A DNA stretch of 17,865 bases from DASQFD01 sp035633255 (GCA_035633255.1 DASQFD010000140.1:1-17865); one strand, 5' to 3'. Shown: positions 1-8,168, numbered from the stretch's first letter. Program-made: numbers and translations. Notes: generated by a model not told the origin, from the letters alone.

Positions 1-435
1 GCCGATGTAGGTCTCGTCGACCTCGACGGTCCCGGTCAGCCGGTCCCGGCCCGGGCGTACCAGGACGGCCCGCAGCCGGTGCAGCATCGCCCACGCGGTC
101 ACGTACGAGCCGATCTCCAACGTGCGCTGCAGGCTCAACGCCGAGATCCCGTCCTTGCCCGAGACAAACGCCCAACACACCTCGAACCACACCGTCAGCG
201 GAGTGCGGCGCCGGTCGAACAACGTGCCCGCCGTCACCGACGTGCGCGCCCCGCACCCGGAGCACTTGTACCGACCGTCGGCGACCCACCAGCCACCGGC
301 GTGGCCACACTCCGGGCAGACGAACCCGTCCGGCCAGCGCAGCCAGTCCAGATAGTCCAGACAGTCGGCGTCCGTGGGGAACCACGCCCTCAGCTCCGCA
401 TACGAACCCGGATAGTGCAGACCGCGCGACGGCAC
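1..435 (-). CDS. IS1595-family (ISXO2-like) transposase, N-terminal part, cut by the window edge
   Basis: DNA transposase of the IS1595 group, which moves its insertion sequence by DDE-type chemistry. The 145 visible residues start at a GTG (435-433) preceded in frame by a TAG. They hold an N-terminal zinc ribbon (CPEC at residues 40-43, CSGC at 58-61), then the helical region typical of the family (KDGISALSLQRTLEIGSY, about 94-111). At the edge comes EVDETYIG, where Asp140 would be the first catalytic acidic residue. The rest of the DDE domain lies beyond position 1, so completeness cannot be judged. The ribosome binding site is weak. The family call is strong because zinc ribbon and VDETYIG occur in the right order and spacing. 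The gene is oriented away from the rest of the window. Confidence 0.88.
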   Translation of the reverse strand, partial: MPSRGLHYPGSYAELRAWFPTDADCLDYLDWLRWPDGFVCPECGHAGGWWVADGRYKCSGCGARTSVTAGTLFDRRRTPLTVWFEVCWAFVSGKDGISALSLQRTLEIGSYVTAWAMLHRLRAVLVRPGRDRLTGTVEVDETYIG

Positions 436-500
436 ACGATGACTCTACGCGCAGGTGGCAGTGAAATGGATAACCCACTTGTCCTATCCCCCACCGGCCC
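1..500 (-). mobile_element. Right-hand part of an IS1595-like insertion sequence
   Basis: Inferred from the transposase start at 435 and the non-coding stretch after it (436-500), which includes an AT-richer patch around 467-488 where an IS end could lie. The other terminus is outside the window, so neither terminal inverted repeats nor a target duplication can be checked. The boundary near 500 is a guess; the VOC gene begins at 547 with its own ribosome binding site. Confidence 0.5.
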
Positions 501-546
501 AGCCTAGGCAGGGTGGGGCCGTACCCACCACGAAAGGGGAGCAGCC

Positions 547-918
547 GTGGCCGTCGCCACCTTGAAGATGATCACCCTGGACAGCTCGGACGCCCGCCGG
601 GACGCGGCCTTCTGGTCAGCGGTCCTCGGCTGGGCGGTCGCCCACGAGCAGGAGGAGTACGCCATGCTCACCGGCCCGGGCGGGGTCGCCCTCGGCCTGG
701 GCACGATGCCGGACCACGAGCCGCCCGGCTGGCCGAACGCCCACGGGAGCAAGCAGTTCCACTTCGACCTGGCCGTCGACGACCTCGACGCGGCAGCCGC
801 CGCGTGCGTCGAGCTGGGCGCGACGCTGCCGGACGACCAGCCCGGCGAGACGTGGCGGGTGCTCCTCGACCCGAGCGGGCACCCCTTCTGCCTCACCCGC
901 GCGGCGGCCTGGGGCTGA
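547..918 (+). CDS. Glyoxalase/bleomycin-resistance-like (VOC superfamily) small protein
   Basis: A 123-residue one-domain protein of the vicinal oxygen chelate fold (Glyoxalase_6-like). The N-terminal strand MAVATLKMITLDSSD leads to the helix RRDAAFWSAVLGW, as in this group. The second half has HFDLAVDDLDAAAAAC-x-ELGA followed by VLLDPSGHPFCL, the standard closing strand-turn-strand. Members include lyases, dioxygenases and drug-binding proteins; nothing here fixes the substrate. The GTG start at 547 is supported by an AAAGGGGA ribosome binding site about 6 bases upstream. The gene is convergent with the aminopeptidase gene and the two coding ends overlap by 26 bases (893-918). It is probably cytoplasmic and monocistronic. 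Confidence 0.85.
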   Translation: MAVATLKMITLDSSDARRDAAFWSAVLGWAVAHEQEEYAMLTGPGGVALGLGTMPDHEPPGWPNAHGSKQFHFDLAVDDLDAAAAACVELGATLPDDQPGETWRVLLDPSGHPFCLTRAAAWG

Positions 919-2488
919 CCGGGCGAGGCGGCGGCGCACCGGGGGTGGGGTCGGCGCCGTTCCCCCGGCGGTTCCCCTGCCGGTCGGTGCCCGGGGGCCG
1001 GAACGCGACGGCGAGCTCGGCGAGCAGCCGCGCGCCGAAACCCGTCGGCCCCTTGGGGATCCACCGCGTCGTCGCCTCCACCTGGCCGGTGCCGGCGATG
1101 TCGACGTGCGCCCACGGCCGCCCGGCGACGAACTCCTCGAGGAACAGCGCGGCGGTGATCGAGCCGGCGTTGGGCCCGCCCATGTTCGTGAAGTCGGCGA
1201 CGCCGGAGTCGAGCTGGCTGCGGTAGCGCCGGATGATCGGCAGCTGCCACACCGGCTCGTCGGCGAGCTCGCCCGCCCGTCGCACCTGGTCGATGACCCC
1301 GTCGTCGTTGCCCATGACGCCGGCGACCTCGGTGCCGAACGTCCGCAGGCACGCACCGGTGAGCGTCGCGAGGTCGACGATCGCGTCGGCGCCGTCCTCC
1401 ACCGAGAGCACGAGCGCGTCGGCCATGACGAGGCGGCCCTCGGCGTCGGTGTTGAGGACCTCGACGGTCTTCCCGTTGCGCATCGTGAGGACGTCGCCGA
1501 GCTGCATCGCCGAGCCGGACGGCATGTTGTCGGTGCACATCAGGTATGCCGTGACCCGCGCCGAGCAGCCCAGCTCCTTCAGGACGCTCATCGTGCCGAG
1601 GATGGCGCCCGCGCCGGTCATGTCGTTCTTCATCTGCGAGTGCGAGACGTCGCTGGGCTTGAGGTTGATGCCCCCGGAGTCGTACATGATCCCCTTGCCC
1701 ACGAGGGCGAGGTGGCCGCTCGCGTCCTCCGGGGTGTACCGGAGGCGGATCATCCGGGGCGGCTCGACGCTGCCCCTGTTGACCCCGAGCAGTCCACCGC
1801 ACGACATCCGCACGAGGTCCTCCTTGTCGAAGACCTCGACCTCGAGACCGGCCTGCGACGCCACCGCGGCGGCGACGTCGGCCATGCGCGTCGCGGTCAG
1901 CATCCCTGCGGGGCAGGTCGCGAGGTCGCGGCTGAGTATGCCGGCGCGGGCCAGGGCGTGCCCACGCCGGGCGCCGGCGTCGACGGCGTCCTCGTGCCCC
2001 TCCGGCGCGACGAGGACGACGGACTCCACCGGCCCGACGTCGGCCGGGGTGCTGCGCAGGCTGAACCGGTAACGCGCGAGCAGGACGCCCTCGACGACGG
2101 CCGCGGCGGCCTCCGCCAGGTCGACCCCGGCGAGCTGGGGCACGTGCGCCGCCAGTCGGGTGTCACGGGGCACGGCGCACGCGAACGCGGCGGCGGCGTC
2201 GCGCACCGCGGCGACCGTGAGGTCGGCGAGCTCCCCCACGCCGACGGCGACCGGCACGGGTGCCTCCAGGCGCGGGAAGGCCAGTGCGGAGCCGACCTCG
2301 CCCGAGAACCCCGCGCGGCGCAGCGCCTCCCGGTCGACGCCGAGGACCTCCGGCACCTCACCCCCCGCGGTGACGGGGACGGCGACGGCGTCGACGTCCC
2401 CGAGTGCGGCGCCGGAGGCCACGACGCGCACCTCGGCCAGGGAGGTCAGGGACGGGGCGACGTCGGCGACGTCAGCGAGTGCGGGCAC
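893..2488 (-). CDS. pepA: Leucyl aminopeptidase, peptidase family M17
   Basis: Cytosolic two-metal aminopeptidase that removes N-terminal residues from peptides; family members work as hexamers. The 531-residue protein has the M17 N-terminal domain (to about 165) and the catalytic C-terminal domain. Expected metal ligands are present: Lys265 and Asp270 in VGKGIMYDSGG, Asp289 in MKNDMTGAGA, and Asp348 and Glu350 in the signature NTDAEGRL. The catalytic Lys277 (NLKP) and Arg352 are also kept. The GTG start at 2488 follows a clear AGGAGG. The last ~35 residues form a Gly/Pro/Arg-rich tail beyond the usual end, and its DNA overlaps the VOC gene tail to tail. It lies 42 bases after the AbgT-type transporter gene on the same strand, so the two are likely one operon: uptake followed by hydrolysis of a peptide-like substrate. 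Confidence 0.95.
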   Translation of the reverse strand: MPALADVADVAPSLTSLAEVRVVASGAALGDVDAVAVPVTAGGEVPEVLGVDREALRRAGFSGEVGSALAFPRLEAPVPVAVGVGELADLTVAAVRDAAAAFACAVPRDTRLAAHVPQLAGVDLAEAAAAVVEGVLLARYRFSLRSTPADVGPVESVVLVAPEGHEDAVDAGARRGHALARAGILSRDLATCPAGMLTATRMADVAAAVASQAGLEVEVFDKEDLVRMSCGGLLGVNRGSVEPPRMIRLRYTPEDASGHLALVGKGIMYDSGGINLKPSDVSHSQMKNDMTGAGAILGTMSVLKELGCSARVTAYLMCTDNMPSGSAMQLGDVLTMRNGKTVEVLNTDAEGRLVMADALVLSVEDGADAIVDLATLTGACLRTFGTEVAGVMGNDDGVIDQVRRAGELADEPVWQLPIIRRYRSQLDSGVADFTNMGGPNAGSITAALFLEEFVAGRPWAHVDIAGTGQVEATTRWIPKGPTGFGARLLAELAVAFRPPGTDRQGNRRGNGADPTPGAPPPRPVSPRPPRG

Positions 2489-2530
2489 GGAGACCTCCTG
2501 GGGTGACGAACGGGACGGGGTCAGACGGGG

Positions 2531-4195
2531 TCAGATGTTGATGGGCGAGTCCGGGCCGAGGGGGATGCCGAGCCAGAACCACAGGACGAAGAGGACGATC
2601 CACGCGAGGAGGAGGGCGACCGTGTAGGGGATCATCAGCGCGATGATCGTCCCGATGCCGGCGTCCTTCTTGTAGCGCTGCGCGATGGTGACGATGAAGG
2701 GCAGGTAGACCATGAGCGGGGTCAGCACGTTCGTGGGCCCGTCACCGACCCGGTACGCCGCGAGCACGGTCTGCGGGGCGACGCCCAGCCGGGTGAAGAT
2801 CGGGATGAACACCGGCGCGAAGATCGCCCACTTCGGCACGACGCCGGGGAGGATGATGTTGATGACGGCGAGCACGAGGATCATCGCGACGAGGAGCACG
2901 ACGGCCGGGACGCTGGCCCGCTCGAGCGCCTGCGCGGCCTCCACCGCCGCGACCCGGGGCATGTTCGTGTAGTTGAAGAAGGCGATGAACTGGGCGATCA
3001 TCAAGAACATCAGGAGCAGCCCGCCGAGCCCGGCATAGGTCTTCGAGATCGCCGCCACGACGTCGTCCGCGGTCGTCAGCGTCCGCGCCCCCCGGCCATA
3101 GCAGAAGCCGCAGACGAGGAACGCGAGCGCGATGATGAAGATCAGGCTGTCCATGAGCGGCGTCGTCCCGATCAGGGCGCCGGTCTCCGGCTCCCGCAGC
3201 GGCGCGCCGGGCGGGAGGCTGAGCGCACCGATGACGACCACCACGCCGAGCAGGCCGAAGCCGGCATAGCGCAGCCCACGCTTCTCCGAGTCCTGGTCGA
3301 CCTCCTCGACCGTCCTGTCCTCGCCGGCCTGGGCCGGGTCGTAGGGGCCGAGGCGCGGCTCGATGATGCGGGCCGTCACGACCGCAGCGACCAGGGCCAG
3401 CACCACGGACGACGCCACCGAGAAGTAGTAGTTGGCCGTGATGGTCAGGGGTGCCCCGCCGCTCCCGATGGCCTCGTTCGTCAGCTCGTTGAGCATGCTG
3501 TCGATGGGGGTGATGAGGATGTTGACGGCGAAGATCGCGCTGACGCCGGCGAAGGCGGCGGCGATGCCGGCGAGCGGGTGCCGGCCGACCGAGAGGAACG
3601 CCGCCGCACCGAGCGGGATGAGGATGAGGTAGCCGGCGTCCGAGGCCACGCTCGAGAGCACGCCGACGAGGATGATCGCGAAGGCGACCAGGCCGGCGGG
3701 GGCGACCGCGACGAGCTTGCGGATCAGCGCCCCCATCATCCCGGCGCGCTCCGCGACGCCGACGCCGGCCATCGCGATGAGGGTGACCGCGACGACCCCG
3801 AAGCCGGCGAAGTTCGGCACGAAGCTCGAGAACATGAAGCGGATGCCCTCGACGGAGAGCAGGCTCTGAACGGCGAAGGTCTCCGTCGAGACCGTGTAGT
3901 CCGGGAGCTCCACCGGCTGCAGCGTCCGCACGTCGTAGGGCACGATCGAGCCGCCGAGGGCGTCGCGGAGGTACTCCAGCTGCTGCTTGGGCACGGGGGT
4001 GACCACCTCGTCGGTCACCTTGATGCCGAACGCGGCGAGGACGGCCGACAGCACGATGATGAAGAGGATGAGGTACAGGAACATGATCGCCGGGCTCGGC
4101 ACCTTGTTCCCCACCCGCTCGATCCAGTCGAGGAAGCCCGACTTGCCCCCCTTCGTGGGGGCCGGGTCGTCGGTGGTGGCGCTGGTGGCGGACAT
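2531..4195 (-). CDS. abgT: AbgT-family transporter (p-aminobenzoyl-glutamate type)
   Basis: Integral membrane secondary transporter of 554 residues, close to the family's usual ~500-550. Family features visible in order: DWIERVGNKVPSP before the first membrane helix; the GVGVAERAGMMGALIRK segment; ASDAGYLILIPLGAAAF and NILITPIDSMLNELTNEA in the middle; the C-terminal GDGPTNVLTPLMVYLPF followed by two hydrophobic helices. The open frame extends upstream to 4516, but ATG 4195 is the real start: it is preceded by GGGAAGG at 6-base spacing, and the upstream translation is low-complexity shadow. E. coli AbgT imports p-aminobenzoyl-glutamate; the gonococcal relative MtrF is linked to sulfonamide efflux. 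Here the partner downstream is an M17 aminopeptidase rather than the AbgA/AbgB amidohydrolases, so a dipeptide-like substrate is possible (inference). Confidence 0.93.
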   Translation of the reverse strand: MSATSATTDDPAPTKGGKSGFLDWIERVGNKVPSPAIMFLYLILFIIVLSAVLAAFGIKVTDEVVTPVPKQQLEYLRDALGGSIVPYDVRTLQPVELPDYTVSTETFAVQSLLSVEGIRFMFSSFVPNFAGFGVVAVTLIAMAGVGVAERAGMMGALIRKLVAVAPAGLVAFAIILVGVLSSVASDAGYLILIPLGAAAFLSVGRHPLAGIAAAFAGVSAIFAVNILITPIDSMLNELTNEAIGSGGAPLTITANYYFSVASSVVLALVAAVVTARIIEPRLGPYDPAQAGEDRTVEEVDQDSEKRGLRYAGFGLLGVVVVIGALSLPPGAPLREPETGALIGTTPLMDSLIFIIALAFLVCGFCYGRGARTLTTADDVVAAISKTYAGLGGLLLMFLMIAQFIAFFNYTNMPRVAAVEAAQALERASVPAVVLLVAMILVLAVINIILPGVVPKWAIFAPVFIPIFTRLGVAPQTVLAAYRVGDGPTNVLTPLMVYLPFIVTIAQRYKKDAGIGTIIALMIPYTVALLLAWIVLFVLWFWLGIPLGPDSPINI

Positions 4196-4229
4196 CGAGG
4201 CCTTCCCGGCAGATGGTGGTAGGCCGCCG

Positions 4230-4235
4230 ACGCTA
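4230..4235 (-). promoter_or_regulatory. Candidate -10 box of the abgT-pepA operon
   Basis: On the minus strand this reads TAGCGT, matching the actinobacterial TANNNT pattern, 34 bases before the abgT ATG. No good -35 is seen; instead the palindrome at 4257-4275 covers the region around -43. That is where a LuxR-type activator would sit at a class II promoter. The start site is inferred, not shown. Confidence 0.45.
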
Positions 4236-4256
4236 GGGAGCCCGCTGCCCGCACTC

Positions 4257-4275
4257 CTCACCCTCCGCGGGTGAG
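4257..4275. promoter_or_regulatory. Palindromic operator candidate CTCACCC-N5-GGGTGAG (site 1)
   Basis: Perfect 7-bp arms around a 5-bp centre, in the divergent intergenic region between abgT and the LAL regulator gene. The same palindrome recurs at 8763-8781 upstream of the small-protein/SLC13 operon, and nowhere else in the window in full form. From this site toward abgT there are 21 bases before the -10 TAGCGT; at site 2 there are 21 bases before CAGCGT. A dimeric HTH regulator, most simply the adjacent LuxR-family protein, could bind both. Confidence 0.6.
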
Positions 4276-4305
4276 AAGGGATGGCCGTGCCGGGAGCGGC
4301 TCGTC

Positions 4306-4311
4306 TACGGT
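4306..4311 (+). promoter_or_regulatory. Candidate -10 box of the LAL regulator gene
   Basis: TACGGT (TANNNT pattern) ends 9 bases before the ATG at 4321. Transcription would then begin at or just before the start codon, giving a leaderless or nearly leaderless mRNA. There is no convincing -35. Confidence 0.35.
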
Positions 4312-4320
4312 GAGCGCAGC

Positions 4321-7056
4321 ATGGTTCGCCGGCCGAGGGACGACATGGAGAGCACACCCGTCGACGCGTCGCTCGTGGCGCCGCCAGCGCCACGACCGCG
4401 CGGTGGCGCGGGTGGCGTGACTGCCCCGCGCGGCCCCCGCCCGCCACCGGCGGGAGCCCGGTGGCGGGCGGCCACCGCGTCGGAGCCGCACCTGGCGGTC
4501 CCGCCCCTACCGCCACGCCTGGTCAGCCGTCCGCGGCTGCTCTCGGTGCTCGACGCCGCCGTCCGGGAGGCCGCGCTGACGCTCGTCACCTCCGGGCCCG
4601 GCGGCGGCAAGTCGGTCCTCCTCGCGGAGTGGGCCAGGTCCCGCTCGGTCCCCACGCCGTGGTTGGCGCTGACCCCCGCGGACAACGACCCGCACCGCTT
4701 CTGGAGCCAGTTCCTTCGGGCGGTGCGCGTCGCCGGCACGGAGCCCCTGCCGGGCACCTGGACCGGCGAGGCGGTGCCGGGGCTGCTCGACCAGCTCTTC
4801 GCCGACGCGGCGCCGGCCGTGTCGCCCGCGGTCGTGGTCCTCGACGACGCCCACCTCGTGAACGACGAGCAGGTCCTCGCCGGGCTCGACCGCATCGTGC
4901 AGCGGTGGTCCTCCGAGGTGCGCCTCGTCCTCGCGGCGCGCAGCGTGCCGCTGCTGCCCCTGCACCGCTACCGGCTCGCCGACCGGCTCGCCGAGCTGCG
5001 CTCCTCGGACCTCGCGATGAGGCCGGGGGAGGCCTTCGCCCTGCTGCGTGCCCACGGCGTGACCCTCCCCGACGGCGACGTGGCCGAGCTGACCGGCCGC
5101 ATGGAGGGATGGACCGGCGGACTCCGGCTGGCCGCCATGCGGATGCAGGACAGCCCACGGCCGGGTGAGGTCGCGCAGGAGCTCGCCCTCGACCGCGGCA
5201 GCATCGGCGAGTACCTGGTCGAGGAGGTCCTCGCCTCCCTCCCCCCGCGCACCCGCCACCTCCTGCTGACGACGAGCGTCCTCGACGAGGTGACCGTCGA
5301 GGCCGCGGTCGCCGTCAGCGGGGTCGCGGACGCCGCCGACGTCCTGGCCGGACTGGCGCGCACCAACGCCTTCGTCGTCCCCGTCGACCCGACGCTGACC
5401 GCCTTCCGCTACCACCACCTCTTCCGCGAGGTGCTCCGCCACCTCGGGACCCTGCGCAGCCCCGACGAGCGCACCGAGACCGACCGGCGGGTCAGCGCGT
5501 GGTTCTGCACGCAGCGGGACGTGGGCAACGCGCTTCGGTGGGCCGTGCGCACCGGAGACCTCGCCCTCGCCCGCGCGGTCCTCGTGCGCGGCGGGCTGGC
5601 CACGGCCTTCGTCACCTCCCAGCGGCTCGCTGACGTGCCGCTCGACGCACTGGAGCGGGCACCTGACGTCACCGGCGAGGAGGCGGCCGTGACCGCCCTC
5701 GCCCTGGCGTCCCTGCGGGCACAGCGGTCCTCCGGCCGAGGCGCGGTGCCCCGTCCCCCCCTGCCCGACGTGGAGCCCGGGGACCCCGAGCTGGCGGTCA
5801 CCGCCGGGGTCGCCCGCGTGCTCGTCGCGCTGGCCTCCGGGGCCACCGCGGACCTCGCCCACCCCGTCGAGCGGCTGCTGGAGGAGGACCTGCGCCGCGC
5901 CGTCGCCGCGGTCCCCGGGCTGCGGGGCAAGCTGCTGCTCACCCTCGGGCGCGCACGCTTCTTCTCGGGCCGCCTGGCCGAGGTGGAGCCCCTCTTGGTC
6001 GAGGCGCTGGAGGCCGCGGCGCAAGACGGTGCGCCCGGTGTCGAGCTCGAGGTGCTCGGGGTAGCGGCCCTCGCCAGCGCCTCGGCGGGGCGACCCGCGC
6101 GGGTGAACGCGGCGCTCGAGCGGGCGTCGGACGTGCTGCGACGGCACCCGCGGCTCCGCCCACCCACGGCACTCGACGTGGCGCGGGCCCGGCAGGCCTA
6201 CCTGCGGGGCGACCTGCCGACCATGGGGGCCGCCCTCGAGCGGGCGCTCGCCGCCGGGCCCATCTACGACGCCGTCGTGGGAGGCGCGTCCATCGCCTAC
6301 CTGCAGGGGGCCTACCTCGCCACCACCGGGCGGCTCGAGCAGGCGCTGACCTGGCTCCACGCACCGGCCCTCACCGCCCCGGGGCTCGGCCTCCTCGGGC
6401 TCTACCGCGATGCCGAGATCGCCGCGGTCGAGGTGGCGCTCGGACGGCCGCATCGCGCGCTCGCGGTGCTGCGGCCCCACGAGAGGGGGCCCTTCGCCAC
6501 CTCGGCCGCCGTGCCGATCGCCTTCACCCTTCTCGCCCTCGGCGAGGTCGACGCGGCCGAGCGCGCGGTGCGTCCGGTGCTCACGAGCCCGGGCCCGCAG
6601 CTCGACCGCTTCGCTGTCGTCAGCGCGATGGTGTGCGGGGCGCTCGTCGACCTGACCCGGGGGGACGACGCCGCCGCGCTCGCCGGTCTCGCCCGAGCCA
6701 TGGACCTCGCGGGCGGCGACATCCTCGTGCCCCTGGTGCGCATGACGCCGGCGTTCGCCCCGCTCCTCGCCCGCCACCCCGAGATGGCGGCGCGCTGGCC
6801 GGCCGCGGTGCCGGCGGCACCCGATGGGCACGCGCCGGCACGCCACCCGGCATACGGCCTCGGCGAGCCGCTCACCGAGCGCGAGCTCGCCGTCCTGCGG
6901 CTCCTGCCGACCGACATGGCGAAGGCGGAGATCGCCGGCGCCCTCTTCGTCTCGGTCAATACGGTCAAGACCCACGTGTCGGGGGTCTACCGCAAGCTCG
7001 GCGTGGGGCGGCGTCGTGACGCCGTGACCCGCGCCCGCGAGCTCGAGCTGCTCTGA
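4321..7056 (+). CDS. Large LuxR-family (LAL/MalT-like) ATP-binding transcriptional regulator
   Basis: A 911-residue signal-transduction regulator: an N-terminal STAND-type ATPase, a long helical repeat region and a C-terminal LuxR DNA-binding domain. Seen: Walker A GPGGGKS (92-98), WLALTPADNDPHRFW (114-128) typical of MalT/LAL proteins, Walker B VVVLDDAHLV (171-180), a winged-helix-like segment around EYLVEEVLASLPPRTRHLLLTTSVLD, Ala/Leu-rich TPR-like repeats from about 400 to 830, and the HTH LTERELAVLRLL...AEIAGALFVSVNTVKTHVSGVYRKLG at the C-terminus. Such proteins are activated by ATP plus a small inducer and oligomerise on DNA. ATG 4321 has little ribosome binding site but a -10 box just upstream; ATG 4345 (residue 9), preceded by GAGGGA, is a good alternative. 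The gene is divergent from abgT and followed after 27 bases by a glutaminase gene. The inducer is unknown. Confidence 0.93.
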   Translation: MVRRPRDDMESTPVDASLVAPPAPRPRGGAGGVTAPRGPRPPPAGARWRAATASEPHLAVPPLPPRLVSRPRLLSVLDAAVREAALTLVTSGPGGGKSVLLAEWARSRSVPTPWLALTPADNDPHRFWSQFLRAVRVAGTEPLPGTWTGEAVPGLLDQLFADAAPAVSPAVVVLDDAHLVNDEQVLAGLDRIVQRWSSEVRLVLAARSVPLLPLHRYRLADRLAELRSSDLAMRPGEAFALLRAHGVTLPDGDVAELTGRMEGWTGGLRLAAMRMQDSPRPGEVAQELALDRGSIGEYLVEEVLASLPPRTRHLLLTTSVLDEVTVEAAVAVSGVADAADVLAGLARTNAFVVPVDPTLTAFRYHHLFREVLRHLGTLRSPDERTETDRRVSAWFCTQRDVGNALRWAVRTGDLALARAVLVRGGLATAFVTSQRLADVPLDALERAPDVTGEEAAVTALALASLRAQRSSGRGAVPRPPLPDVEPGDPELAVTAGVARVLVALASGATADLAHPVERLLEEDLRRAVAAVPGLRGKLLLTLGRARFFSGRLAEVEPLLVEALEAAAQDGAPGVELEVLGVAALASASAGRPARVNAALERASDVLRRHPRLRPPTALDVARARQAYLRGDLPTMGAALERALAAGPIYDAVVGGASIAYLQGAYLATTGRLEQALTWLHAPALTAPGLGLLGLYRDAEIAAVEVALGRPHRALAVLRPHERGPFATSAAVPIAFTLLALGEVDAAERAVRPVLTSPGPQLDRFAVVSAMVCGALVDLTRGDDAAALAGLARAMDLAGGDILVPLVRMTPAFAPLLARHPEMAARWPAAVPAAPDGHAPARHPAYGLGEPLTERELAVLRLLPTDMAKAEIAGALFVSVNTVKTHVSGVYRKLGVGRRRDAVTRARELELL

Positions 7057-7083
7057 GCGCCGCTCGAGGACGGAGGCACGCCG

Positions 7084-8112
7084 ATGGATGACCCGGCCGG
7101 CGGGAGCGGGACGGTGCGCTTCGTCTCCACCGGCTCCCTTCCCTCCTCGGCGCAGGCCCGGGCGCTGCTCTCCGAGGCCCGCGACCTCTTCGCCGCCGAG
7201 ACGGGAGGCGCGGTCTCGACCGTCTACCCCGCCCTCGCCCTCGCCGACCCGGGCCGGTTCGGCCTCGCGGTCGTCGCGACCGAGGGGTGGAGCGCGGTCG
7301 CGGGGGACGCCCAGGAGCCCTTCGCGCTGATGAGCGTCGTCAAGCCCTTCACGTATGCCGTGCTCTGCGACGCCCTGGGCCCGGACGCGGCCCGGGCATG
7401 CGTCGGCGCCAACGCCACCGGTCGCGCCTTCAACTCGCTGGCAGCGGTCGAGGCGGCGCCCGGCGGGCGGACCAACCCCATGGTCAACGCCGGGGCCATC
7501 GCCACGGTGTCGCACCTGCCCGGAGCAGACCCGGGGGAGCGTGCCGGCCACGTCGTCGCGGCGCTGTCCCGCTACGCGGGCCACCCGCTCGCCGTCGACG
7601 AGCACCTGCTCGCGTCGGCGGCTGCGACGAACTTCCGCAACCGGGCGCTCGCGGATGCGTTGCGGGGCCTCGGGGCGCTCGGCAGCGACCCCGACGAGGC
7701 CGTGCAGCTCTACACGGTGCTGTGCTGCCTGACCGTCACCACCCGCGACCTCGCCGTCATGGGCGCGACGCTCGCCGACGCGGGGGTGAACCCGCTCACG
7801 GGCGAGCAGGTGACGACGCTCGAGACGTGCCGGGCCGTGCTCGCGGCGATGACGACGGCCGGGATGTACGAGACCTCCGGCGACTGGCTCCACGACGTCG
7901 GGCTGCCGGGGAAGAGCGGCATCGCGGGCGGGATCCTCACCGTCGCCCCCGGCAAGGGGGCGCTGGCGACGTGGTCCCCGCCGCTCGACGCGGCGGGGAA
8001 CAGCGTGCGGGGGCAGCTCGCCGCGGCCTGGCTGTCGCGCACCCTCGGGCTGGACCTCTTCGCCTCGGCTCCCCCCGGCGACGTGCCGGGCGGCTCCGCC
8101 GCGGCTTCTTGA
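7084..8112 (+). CDS. glsA: Serine-type glutaminase (GlsA family) with an altered substrate-binding residue
   Basis: Glutaminase with the beta-lactamase-like fold, which normally converts L-glutamine to glutamate and ammonia. Of 342 residues, the family motifs are: Ser84-x-x-Lys87 (MSVVKPFT) as nucleophile and base, ATGRAFNSLAAVE, NPMVNAGAI with the substrate-binding Asn, LYTVLCCLTVTTRDLAVMGATLADAG with the conserved Tyr, GMYETSGDW and KSGIAGGIL. Odd: the family's SER-x-x-GDRN segment is SAAATNFRN here, so the conserved Glu that contacts the substrate amino group (Glu381 in human kidney glutaminase) is Ala179, while Asn186 is kept. The ATG at 7084 follows GGAGG. It lies 27 bases after the LAL gene, probably cotranscribed. 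The 3' end lies inside a triplicated 28-bp repeat. It may be a true glutaminase or a relative acting on another amide. Confidence 0.9.
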   Translation: MDDPAGGSGTVRFVSTGSLPSSAQARALLSEARDLFAAETGGAVSTVYPALALADPGRFGLAVVATEGWSAVAGDAQEPFALMSVVKPFTYAVLCDALGPDAARACVGANATGRAFNSLAAVEAAPGGRTNPMVNAGAIATVSHLPGADPGERAGHVVAALSRYAGHPLAVDEHLLASAAATNFRNRALADALRGLGALGSDPDEAVQLYTVLCCLTVTTRDLAVMGATLADAGVNPLTGEQVTTLETCRAVLAAMTTAGMYETSGDWLHDVGLPGKSGIAGGILTVAPGKGALATWSPPLDAAGNSVRGQLAAAWLSRTLGLDLFASAPPGDVPGGSAAAS

Positions 8113-8168
8113 GGGGGGCGGCTCCGCTGCGGCTACTTGAGCGGGGCGGCTCCGCCGCGGCTACTTGA
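8088..8168. repeat. 28-bp tandem repeat, three copies, across a convergent gene junction
   Basis: A 25-bp unit, GGGCGGCTCCGCCGCGGC plus T(A/T)CTTGA, recurs at 8088-8112, 8116-8140 and 8144-8168 with 3-bp spacers. Copies differ by one or two bases. Copy 1 ends exactly in the glsA stop codon. Copy 3 contains the stop codon and last codons of the minus-strand membrane protein gene. GGCGG-CT-CCGCC in each unit can form a small hairpin, so the array may act as a bidirectional terminator. Confidence 0.85.

Noticed and set aside
504..2506. Open frames on both strands overlapping the VOC and aminopeptidase genes
   Set aside because: Antisense or out-of-frame shadows of genes with complete family signatures.
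4196..4516. N-terminal extension of the AbgT frame to 4516
   Set aside because: Pro/Arg/Ser-rich translation that crosses the regulator's start and the palindrome; the ATG at 4195 has a good ribosome binding site and the family's N-terminus.
4507..7893. Very long open frame (over 1100 codons) on the minus strand across the LAL and glutaminase genes
   Set aside because: Gly/Arg/His-rich shadow typical of high-GC DNA; the plus-strand frames carry clear domain motifs.
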